This document shows positions 1 through 6,397 of a stretch of 12,356 nt of DNA, piece by piece. Source of the stretch: an uncultured Kordia sp. (GTDB lineage: Bacteria; Bacteroidota; Bacteroidia; Flavobacteriales; Flavobacteriaceae); assembly GCA_913054565.1 (NCBI GenBank), contig CAJXHW010000025.1, positions 1-12,356 on the forward strand, written 5' to 3'. Position 1 is the first letter of the stretch. The number at the start of each line of letters is the position of its first letter. A program made the translations under genes and the position numbers. The notes beneath the pieces are model-generated. The model was not told where the DNA came from, searched no databases, and worked only from the letters and a program-made list of their open reading frames with translations.

Positions 1-210
1 GGAGCCGCATTTGGTATTTTAAAAGTAGGATTTATTTTAAGCGTCCTGTTAATTATTTTTTCTCACACAAACAACACTATAGAATTTGTAAGCCCTGAAA
101 AGCTAGACCAATCCGTTTTATACAAACCTGTTAAACGTATAGCTACTTTAATTTTTCCTGATATTATTAAACAAGAAGAAGAATTAAGAGACGAGTTAAT
201 TGGCAATTAA
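1..210 (+). CDS. CvpA family membrane protein, C-terminal fragment
   Basis: The frame is open from the first base to a TAA at 208-210 and gives 69 residues with no start, so the gene begins before the window. The fragment opens with a hydrophobic membrane helix (AAFGILKVGFILSVLLIIF). It continues with a short polar tail containing SPEKLDQSVLYKPV and IATLIFPDI, then a charged end (KQEEELRDELIGN). This pattern, a last membrane helix followed by a 'S.LY.P..' segment, fits the C-terminus of CvpA-family inner-membrane proteins (named for colicin V production). The family call rests on this short piece and is moderate. It converges on the head-GIN gene with only 13 bp between the two stop codons. 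Confidence 0.6.
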   Translation, partial: GAAFGILKVGFILSVLLIIFSHTNNTIEFVSPEKLDQSVLYKPVKRIATLIFPDIIKQEEELRDELIGN

Positions 211-211
211 C
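195..211. repeat. Perfect inverted repeat between convergent gene ends
   Basis: GTTAATTGGCAATTAAC is an 8-bp perfect inverted repeat around one central G. It covers the stop codon of the CvpA-like gene and lies 13-29 bp past the stop of the head-GIN gene. As RNA it could fold only as an A/U-rich stem with a tiny loop, and no U-run follows on either strand. It might be a weak bidirectional terminator for the long bat operon and for cvpA, but that role is inferred and weak. Confidence 0.3.
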
Positions 212-223
212 GCATCGGTCAAA

Positions 224-895
224 TTACTTAACTACAGTAATACTTCCTCCTAACATTTCTTTGGTGTCTGCTAACTTCGGGTTTCCATATATTCTAATTT
301 CTCCTCCCGCTTTAACTATTGCTTTTGCAACGTCTGTAGCATATATTTTTGCCGATCCACCAGCACTAACACTAACTTTAGTTTGTGACGTTTTGCAATT
401 TTTAGCACCATACACTCCTCCTGAATTTACAACCACATCTTGATTATCTGCAGTACCTTTTATTCGTACTTCACTTCCTGAAACTACTTTTGAAGTTAAT
501 CGCTTAGTTTCAATATTTAATTCTATTTCGGAACCTTCTTGAGCCCTAACCTCTAAAGCAACAGCATTAATTTTTTCTTCCGAAAACACATAAGATCCTT
601 CGTTAGCATCAATCAAGTGAAGTGTTTTATAATACAAGGTAACATAAGTTTTATAACCGTTAAACGACCTTGGTGTTCTTAAACGAATTTTAAGTAACCC
701 ATTTTTATTTACAATAATAACATCATCAGCATATTCGCCAGAGATGACAGCTTTGTTTTCATCTGATTTAATGAGTTTTACTGACAGACCATCATATGTT
801 TTCAAATCGTAAAAATCATTCATATGTTTTTCAATATCTTGAGAAAATCCTATTATTGAAAACAACCCGATTACTGCTATTATTATATTTTTCAT
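224..895 (-). CDS. Head-GIN domain (DUF2807) periplasmic or surface protein
   Basis: I place the start at the ATG at 895, which gives 223 residues beginning MKNIIIAVIGLFSIIGFSQ, a clean signal peptide cleaved after SQ. An upstream GTG at 913 would add six residues and spoil the signal. After a short leader (HMNDFYDLKTYDGLSVKLIKSDENKAVISG) the protein is a run of short beta strands with Gly- and Ser-rich turns: GSEIEL, SGSEVRIKG, NSGGVYG, SAGGSAKIYA, KAGGEIRIYG and GGSITVVK. This is the repeating beta-helix look of the DUF2807 'putative auto-transporter adhesin, head GIN' family, common in Bacteroidota. The family's function is not established and the adhesin name is only a label. The gene follows batE on the same strand after 61 bp with no terminator or convincing promoter between them, so it may be read as the last gene of the bat operon. 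Confidence 0.8.
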   Translation of the reverse strand: MKNIIIAVIGLFSIIGFSQDIEKHMNDFYDLKTYDGLSVKLIKSDENKAVISGEYADDVIIVNKNGLLKIRLRTPRSFNGYKTYVTLYYKTLHLIDANEGSYVFSEEKINAVALEVRAQEGSEIELNIETKRLTSKVVSGSEVRIKGTADNQDVVVNSGGVYGAKNCKTSQTKVSVSAGGSAKIYATDVAKAIVKAGGEIRIYGNPKLADTKEMLGGSITVVK

Positions 896-956
896 ATTTG
901 TATGTTTTAACACTTAAACGTCCTTTTTAATTAGATATTATAACCAATAGGTCTTA

Positions 957-1703
957 TCATAAGTTTTTAATCTCATCTTTTACTATCCAACCAACAGAGC
1001 CATTTGATAATTTTATTTTCACCCATGAATCAAAAGTCTCAATCACTTTAACTTTTGTTCCTTCATGTAACACAAAAGCCTCTTCACTATTTAGTTTTGG
1101 TTCAGTCCGTATTCTAGACTCCTTTGCAAAAACAATAGCGTATTTAGTTGTTAAAACGTTAGACTCTTGTTTGTATGCAAAAGACACTGATAAAATTGAC
1201 AATAACAGTGCTGTCATAGCCACTACAAAAAAAACTCTTTTTTTATGACTGTATTTAGAGGTACTATACAACACAAAAGCTCCAACAAACAACAACACAA
1301 ACACCACTGCTAATAGCGCCCATGTGTCAAATGACACTAAATTTACAAAGGCTGAGAACAGCTTTGAAAACCCTGTTGTAGGAATGGTATCAATTTTATC
1401 AATTAGCATATTATTTGCAAACGCTAAATTTGTAAGCACATCTTCATTTGACGGATCTAATTGTAGTGCTTTTTCGTAATTATATATACTCTCTGCAATG
1501 TGATTTAGCTTATAATGAGCATTTGCTTTATTAAAGTACAAATCAGCAGAATGTTGTTGTGTATTTAATATTTGATTATACACCTGAATAGCGTCATTAT
1601 ACTGTTCTTGATTATATAAAGTGTTCGCTTTTTCAAACAATTGTTCATTTTGTGAAAAACCTAAACTTGTTAGTAATAACAGTATATAAATGGTATTTTT
1701 CAT
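957..1703 (-). CDS. batE: BatE: TPR and SH3b membrane protein of the bat operon
   Basis: The protein has 248 residues. A signal peptide or N-terminal anchor (MKNTIYILLLLTSLGFSQ) leads into tetratricopeptide repeats at about 20-98, with TPR-type positions in ANTLYNQEQYNDAIQVYNQIL and NKANAHYKLNHIAESIYNYEKAL followed by LDPSN. Two membrane helices follow at about 127-147 and 157-176. A C-terminal bacterial SH3 domain at about 185-246 shows the usual R.EP..NSE, L.EGT.V.V and W.KI.L.NG..GWI features. This order (TPR, two membrane segments, SH3b) is the standard BatE architecture. BatE is part of the Bacteroides aerotolerance cluster; its exact role is unknown, but TPR and SH3b domains suggest envelope protein contacts. 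The gene lies 25 bp after batD and probably shares its transcript. Confidence 0.9.
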   Translation of the reverse strand: MKNTIYILLLLTSLGFSQNEQLFEKANTLYNQEQYNDAIQVYNQILNTQQHSADLYFNKANAHYKLNHIAESIYNYEKALQLDPSNEDVLTNLAFANNMLIDKIDTIPTTGFSKLFSAFVNLVSFDTWALLAVVFVLLFVGAFVLYSTSKYSHKKRVFFVVAMTALLLSILSVSFAYKQESNVLTTKYAIVFAKESRIRTEPKLNSEEAFVLHEGTKVKVIETFDSWVKIKLSNGSVGWIVKDEIKNL

Positions 1704-1728
1704 TTGTTTATTTTTTTTAGCAGTAAGG

Positions 1729-3495
1729 TTACACTATTTTGTCAATAGCCGAAATTACATTTACTGCATTATTATAATCATGCTGCATAGCATCACTACT
1801 CATTGGCGTAAATCGCGCTAAATCACAAGCCTCAATTAAATTTATATATTGATTTGTCGTTTCAGCATCAATTGTATTTTCTGTAAAAATAGCTGTGATT
1901 TTTTCTTTACTGAACTCTGAAGTTTCTACCTGTAATTTTGCTTTCAAATAATTGTGCAATGATTTATGTAACGATTCATAAAAAAGTTCTTTATCATTCA
2001 AATTTTTCTTAGCTTCAGACAGGTATTTTTTAGCCAACTTATCGGCTTTTCTAATTTTACCACCCTGAACATCATTTGCTATTAATGCTTTCTTTTTAAC
2101 AAATAATAAAACTACTGGTATCACTAACAATGGTAACAATAACAAACACCAGAATAAATTAGATTTAAAAAAGTGTCCTGTTTTTACAGGCACAAAATTA
2201 GTTGTAGTATGAAACGATGCAAACTGATTGGTTTTGCCTACTACATTTTGTTTTTCAACAACTGAATTAACCGTATTTGCAACTGCATCAGAATTTGTTG
2301 GCCCAGTTAAAACTTCAATCAAATGTTCTAAAGAATTAAGTGTGTGATAGGTTTTCGTCTGCGGATTAAAATAACTAAACTCTAATTTTGAAATAGGATA
2401 ATTTCCTTTAAACTGCGGCACAATAGTATACACATCACTAATCATACCTGACATGCCTGATAAATTAGTCTTAATATTTTCTTTATGTTCAGGCTCATAA
2501 ACCTCTAAAGAACTTGGCACAACCAATTTTGGCAACTCAAACAATTTTAAATTTCCTTTACCTTTTACTTTAACAACTGCTTGTAACGACTCGCCTGATT
2601 TTAACGCTGATTTAGTAGTTGTCACATCAAAATCAAACTCTCCAACGGCACCATTAAAACTAGTAGGTTTTCCGGCTTCAGGAAAAGGTTTTACATTTAG
2701 TTTTCTACTACCAGCAGCTACTTTATGACGTACAGATTGATACATGCGTCCACCAAAAAAATCTCTTCTATTTGTTGGCACATCAACAACAACATCTATA
2801 GTTAATGGTTCTATATTTAGTTTTCCTGTTTTTTGCGGATATAACACTGCTTTACGTAACACTACGTAGCGGTACTGTTTCCCTTGATATGTTCCCGATT
2901 CGAATTTAAATTGTTTTGTATTGATATTCTGACTCCAGAAATCAGCATACTTTGGGTTATCAATAAAATCAAAATTACTCACATTAACTTGCGGACTCAC
3001 ATATAGTTTATACTTTACAGAAACAGCTTCATTTAAGTACGGACTACTATTAGAAACCTCAGCAACCAAATGTATGCTTTCACTAGCTACATAACTTGGG
3101 TCATTACTGTTTTTAGGTTTATCAACCGCGGCGGTAACTTCTATTTTTATAGGAATTGTCTTATATGTTTCACCTTCAATTTCTATAGCTGCTTGCTTAA
3201 GTGTAAACTTCCCCCGTTTTGTAGGTGATAAGATATAGGTATAGGTTTTTGAAAACGAGCGTTTACCATTTACCCAAGAATGACTTACAGCTTGGCTTGG
3301 ACCACCAACTACAGTAAACCCAGAAAATGAAGGAGGCGTGAAATTATCACCTTCACTATTCATTTCAAAATCTACGCGTAACCTTTCATTTATACCTAGC
3401 TTCTGCTTACTAACTTTAGCTGTAAATTCAACTTGCGCAGTAACTAACTGTGTTACAAGAAGTATAAAAAATAATATGTATGCTTTAAATTTCAT
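1729..3495 (-). CDS. batD: BatD: membrane-anchored beta-sandwich protein (oxygen tolerance family)
   Basis: The protein has 588 residues. A signal peptide (to about 20, ending VTAQ) is followed by a long periplasmic region of beta-rich repeats. The first starts VEFTAKVSKQKLGINERLRVDFEMN and includes the conserved 'F.PPSFSGFTVVGGPSQ' stretch (about 52-69) typical of BatD. A second beta domain begins near 137 (ESIHLVAEVSNSSPYLNEAVSVKYKLYVS) and a third near 280 (FDFDVTTTKSALKSGESLQAVVKVKGKGN). One membrane helix spans about 446-467 and is followed by Lys residues. The cytoplasmic tail (about 480-588) contains the 'KYLSEAKK...FYESLHKSLHNYLKAKL' helical segment seen in BatD and DUF4381-type proteins. 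Length and order match the family. The start is an ATG, 16 bp after the expected batC stop or 29 bp after the actual in-frame one. Confidence 0.92.
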   Translation of the reverse strand: MKFKAYILFFILLVTQLVTAQVEFTAKVSKQKLGINERLRVDFEMNSEGDNFTPPSFSGFTVVGGPSQAVSHSWVNGKRSFSKTYTYILSPTKRGKFTLKQAAIEIEGETYKTIPIKIEVTAAVDKPKNSNDPSYVASESIHLVAEVSNSSPYLNEAVSVKYKLYVSPQVNVSNFDFIDNPKYADFWSQNINTKQFKFESGTYQGKQYRYVVLRKAVLYPQKTGKLNIEPLTIDVVVDVPTNRRDFFGGRMYQSVRHKVAAGSRKLNVKPFPEAGKPTSFNGAVGEFDFDVTTTKSALKSGESLQAVVKVKGKGNLKLFELPKLVVPSSLEVYEPEHKENIKTNLSGMSGMISDVYTIVPQFKGNYPISKLEFSYFNPQTKTYHTLNSLEHLIEVLTGPTNSDAVANTVNSVVEKQNVVGKTNQFASFHTTTNFVPVKTGHFFKSNLFWCLLLLPLLVIPVVLLFVKKKALIANDVQGGKIRKADKLAKKYLSEAKKNLNDKELFYESLHKSLHNYLKAKLQVETSEFSKEKITAIFTENTIDAETTNQYINLIEACDLARFTPMSSDAMQHDYNNAVNVISAIDKIV

Positions 3496-3511
3496 GCGTT
3501 ATGTTATCTTA

Positions 3512-3557
3512 TTACCAATCTTTTTCATTTTTTACAGGAACCCCTTTTGCTTTTTTT
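3512..3557 (-). other. Apparent one-base frameshift at an A7 run near the end of batC
   Basis: On the coding strand the sequence is GCC AAA AAA AGC AAA AGG, with seven A at 3557-3551. With six A the reading would be GCC AAA AAA GCA AAA GGG and would continue as AKGVPVKNEKDW to a TAA at 3512-3514, giving a 281-residue protein. The present frame instead ends at a TGA (3527-3525). From what I know of the family, a tail of the form KxKGxPVKxEKDW is typical of BatC, so the extra base looks recent or artefactual. Sequencing error, real mutation, or slippage by polymerase or ribosome at the homopolymer are all possible. Confidence 0.7.
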
Positions 3558-4358
3558 GGCATTCATTTTTTCCTGTAATTTCTTTTCTTGGTTGTTCATT
3601 GCATCTAACAAACTTTGTACTTGTTGAGGCGATAATTGTCCTGGCTGTTGCTTAGGCTGTTCGTCTTTCTTCTGATCAGACTTATCCTGACTTTTATCAT
3701 CTTGCTTATCTTTATTCTCGTCTTCCTTCCCTTTATCATCCTGTTTTTTATCCTTTTCATCATCTCCTTTTTTATCAGAATCTTTTTTATCTTTTTCCTG
3801 TCCTTCGTCATCTTTTTTATCAGAATCATTACTATTTTTATCGTCCTTCTTATCTTTTTTGTCCTTTTGATCCTGATTATCTTTTTTCTTGTCTTTATTT
3901 TTTTCGTCTTCTTTATCTTGCTCCTTCTTTTTTTCTTTAGCTAAAGCAAGGTTGTACCTTGTTTCCTCATCTTTAGGATCATTACGCAACGCGTTTTTAT
4001 ACGCCTCAATAGCTTGATCATATTTTTTTTGCTGCATATAACTGTTACCTATATTATGGAACGCATCATGCTTGCCTTCTTTCGTTTCAGATACTTTTTG
4101 TGCCTGCTGATACCGCGCTAAAGCTTCATCTGTTTTATTATTCTTAAAATAAGCATTTCCTAAATTAAATTTAGAGACTGGATTAACTGGATTTTCAGAA
4201 ATTGCATTTCTATATTGCGCTTCGGCATCTACAAAATTATTTTCTTGTAGCTGTTGGTTTCCTTCATAAATGTATTTTACATCTTGAGGCTCTTCTTTCT
4301 CTTGTGCAAAAGAAAGAATACTCATCAATAACAAACTATATTTTAAAACTATTTTCAT
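3525..4358 (-). CDS. batC: BatC: TPR protein with Lys/Asp-rich tail, C-terminus apparently frameshifted
   Basis: The 277-residue reading starts with a signal peptide (MKIVLKYSLLLMSILSFAQ). Three TPR-like units follow at about 28-130, including SKFNLGNAYFKNNKTDEALARYQQA and HDAFHNIGNSYMQQKKYDQAIEAYKNALRNDPKDEETRYNLALA. Residues about 141-235 are almost only Lys, Asp, Glu, Gln, Asn and Ser. A short ordered segment then appears, LSPQQVQSLLDAMNNQEKKLQEKMNAKK, which is the usual BatC end region. After a run of seven A the reading becomes SKRGSCKK and stops at 3525. The neighbouring frame gives AKGVPVKNEKDW and stops at 3512, which resembles the normal BatC tail, so the gene as sequenced has lost its native last dozen residues. 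It starts 5 bp after batB. BatC is expected in the periplasm as a protein-interaction partner of the other Bat proteins. Confidence 0.88.
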   Translation of the reverse strand: MKIVLKYSLLLMSILSFAQEKEEPQDVKYIYEGNQQLQENNFVDAEAQYRNAISENPVNPVSKFNLGNAYFKNNKTDEALARYQQAQKVSETKEGKHDAFHNIGNSYMQQKKYDQAIEAYKNALRNDPKDEETRYNLALAKEKKKEQDKEDEKNKDKKKDNQDQKDKKDKKDDKNSNDSDKKDDEGQEKDKKDSDKKGDDEKDKKQDDKGKEDENKDKQDDKSQDKSDQKKDEQPKQQPGQLSPQQVQSLLDAMNNQEKKLQEKMNAKKSKRGSCKK

Positions 4359-4363
4359 TCTAT

Positions 4364-5395
4364 TTATTCGTTAAACAGATTTAATTTTTTAATCCATTTT
4401 GTTTTCTTTTCTGACACTAACACATCAATACATAAAAACAATAATCCAAACCCTAAAAACCATTGAAACTGATGGTCAAATTCTGTGTATTGTTTGGTTT
4501 CAAATTCTTTTTTATCCATTGCTAAAAGTTCTTCCTTTATCTGATCTACTACTTGTTGTGTATTTGATCCGTTTAAATAAAACCCATTAGCTTTAACGGC
4601 AATTTCTGTCAAAACAGTTTCGTTTAGTTTCGTGATAACTGTTTCGCCACTTCTATCTTTTTTATAGCTTTCAATAATCCCATTTCTTTTTAAAGGAATT
4701 GGTCCTCCTGAAGTTTTCCCTACACCTATTGTAAAAATTCTGATTCCTTTTTCTGCGGCAAGAGTTGCAGCTGACACAGCATTTTCACTATGATCTTCAC
4801 CATCTGTAATTATGACTAAAATTCTATTTGTTTGCTCCTCGTCATTAAAATATGTCGTTGCCATTTCAATAGCATCAGAAATTGCAGTTCCTTGAGATGA
4901 CAACATATCAGTATTCATGTTCTGTAAAAACATTTTTGCAGAAGCATAATCTGTTGTAATTGGCAGCTGTGGGTACGCCTGACCTGCATAAGCAATAATT
5001 CCTATTCTATCACTTGCTAAATTATTGATGATTTGGGTAACCAATTGTTTTGATTTATCAATCCTATTTGGAGCAATATCTTCAGCTAACATACTTTTTG
5101 AAACATCTACAGCAAACACAATATCTACACCTTCTCTCTTTACTGTTTCTAGTTTTGTTCCAAATTTAGGGTTAACCAACCCTATAGAAAAACAAATAAT
5201 AGCCAATGACCACAACAACAGTTTAAATATTTTTTTAAACCTTGAGTTTTCTGGTGTTAAACGCTGTAACAAATGGTGCTCCGCAAACTGTTTCTGTCTT
5301 TTTTTTCTCCAAATTGAAAGCATCAGAAAAGCAATTACCATAATAGGTAATGCTAACAGCACGTAGAAATATACTTTTTCTTCTAACTCAAACAT
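4364..5395 (-). CDS. batB: BatB: membrane VWA protein with intact MIDAS
   Basis: The protein has 343 residues. Membrane helices lie at about 8-28 and 56-74, with a basic loop between them (RKKRQKQF), and a third lies near the C-terminus (about 311-327) before a Lys-rich end. The region at about 90-290 is a von Willebrand factor A domain. MIDAS metal-site residues are complete: DVSKS (D97, S99, S101), T170 in SSQGTAISDA, and D198 in IITDGED. The topology places the VWA domain between helices two and three, as in BatA and BatB proteins. It is called BatB because it is the second of two adjacent VWA genes in the canonical batA-batB-batC order. Its ATG follows directly on the batA stop (TAAATG), so translation is probably coupled. 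The likely role is a metal-dependent ligand-binding partner in a MoxR-Bat complex; no substrate is known. Confidence 0.9.
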   Translation of the reverse strand: MFELEEKVYFYVLLALPIMVIAFLMLSIWRKKRQKQFAEHHLLQRLTPENSRFKKIFKLLLWSLAIICFSIGLVNPKFGTKLETVKREGVDIVFAVDVSKSMLAEDIAPNRIDKSKQLVTQIINNLASDRIGIIAYAGQAYPQLPITTDYASAKMFLQNMNTDMLSSQGTAISDAIEMATTYFNDEEQTNRILVIITDGEDHSENAVSAATLAAEKGIRIFTIGVGKTSGGPIPLKRNGIIESYKKDRSGETVITKLNETVLTEIAVKANGFYLNGSNTQQVVDQIKEELLAMDKKEFETKQYTEFDHQFQWFLGFGLLFLCIDVLVSEKKTKWIKKLNLFNE

Positions 5396-6397
5396 TTATA
5401 TAAAACTTCTAAATAAAGTGTGTCTCAACACTAGTTCTAACAAAAACAATCCAATTCCTAAAAGTGCAAAAATTCTGAATTTTTCATCATAATTGTAAAA
5501 TTTGAATTCTTCAACTTCTGTTTTTTCTAACTTATTTATCTCTGAATAAATCTCTTTTAACTTTTCATTATTTGTTGCCCTAAAATACCGCCCACTTGTT
5601 TTTTTAGCAATTTCTTTTAATAATTTTTCGTCTATTTCAGCTTTTACTTTATCAAAAACAAAACGTCCGTTTGGTCGTATTCCAATTGGTGATAATGCCA
5701 TTCCGTTAGTTCCTAAACCAATTGTATATACCTTTATGCCAAAATTTAATGCTAACTCGCTTGCAATTTTCGGATCTATTGTCCCTGAATTATTAACCCC
5801 ATCTGTTAACAAGATAATTACTTTACTTTTTGCTTTACTATCTTTTAACCTGTTTACAGCTGTTGCCAATCCCATACCAATGGCTGTACCATCTGAAATT
5901 CGATTATCATATTGTACTTCATTTAAAGATCCCAACACAATACTCTTATCACTCGTTATTGGTGTTTTAGTATAACTTTCACCTGCATATAACACCAATC
6001 CTATTCTATCATTAGGGCGGCCTTTAATAAAATTACCTGCTACTTTTTTTAATGCCTCTAGCCTGTTAGGCTTTAAATCCTTTGCAAGCATACTTCCTGA
6101 AATATCTATTGCCATTACAATATCAATTCCTTTGTTCGTTTTTGTTTTAGAAGACACATCTACAGTTCGTGGTCTGGCTAATGCAACAATTATAACAGTA
6201 ATTGCTAACAAACGTAACACCATTAATATTGGCCTTAACTTTGGTAGTAAGGATGCATCTTGAAATCCTTTTAAGCTACTTATTTGCAACGTTGCCACTT
6301 GCTGTTTACGTTTAACAACAGACCACACTATTAATAATGGCAGCACTAATAGCAACCAAAAGAATTCTGGATTTACATATTCATAGTTCCAAAACAT
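5396..6397 (-). CDS. batA: BatA: membrane VWA protein with intact MIDAS
   Basis: The protein has 333 residues. It opens with the typical BatA start (VNPEFFWLLLVLPLLIVW), one helix at about 12-28, and a second at about 56-76. A VWA domain occupies about 90-285 and a last helix about 308-326. MIDAS residues are all present: DISGS (D98, S100, S102), T171 in ISDGTAIGMGL, and D199 in ILLTDGVNN. The segment 'MLAKDLKPNRLEALK' right after the MIDAS is characteristic of the BatA/BatB subfamily. The start ATG overlaps the stop of the preceding gene by one base (TAATG), a clear sign of translational coupling. It is similar to batB next to it, so the pair probably arose by duplication, and the two may work together as a heteromer (inferred). 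Confidence 0.92.
   Translation of the reverse strand: MFWNYEYVNPEFFWLLLVLPLLIVWSVVKRKQQVATLQISSLKGFQDASLLPKLRPILMVLRLLAITVIIVALARPRTVDVSSKTKTNKGIDIVMAIDISGSMLAKDLKPNRLEALKKVAGNFIKGRPNDRIGLVLYAGESYTKTPITSDKSIVLGSLNEVQYDNRISDGTAIGMGLATAVNRLKDSKAKSKVIILLTDGVNNSGTIDPKIASELALNFGIKVYTIGLGTNGMALSPIGIRPNGRFVFDKVKAEIDEKLLKEIAKKTSGRYFRATNNEKLKEIYSEINKLEKTEVEEFKFYNYDEKFRIFALLGIGLFLLELVLRHTLFRSFI

Noticed and set aside
3551..3557. Classical -1 programmed ribosomal frameshift signal in batC
   Set aside because: The shift needed is +1 (or loss of one A), and the phase GCC AAA AAA AGC does not give an X XXY YYZ heptamer for a -1 shift. Slippage or an indel is the better explanation.
3338..3655. Plus-strand frame of 105 residues across the batC/batD junction
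   Set aside because: It overlaps two well-supported genes on the opposite strand and encodes no recognisable domain.
3605..3829. Minus-strand frame of 74 Lys/Ile-rich residues inside batC
   Set aside because: This is a shifted reading of the same repetitive codons; it has no start context and no ordered domain.
3636..3944. Open frame on the plus strand of about 100 very hydrophobic residues opposite batC
   Set aside because: It is the antisense image of the Lys/Asp-rich linker: AAA and GAT-type codons read backwards as Phe, Ile and Leu. It has no independent gene signals.
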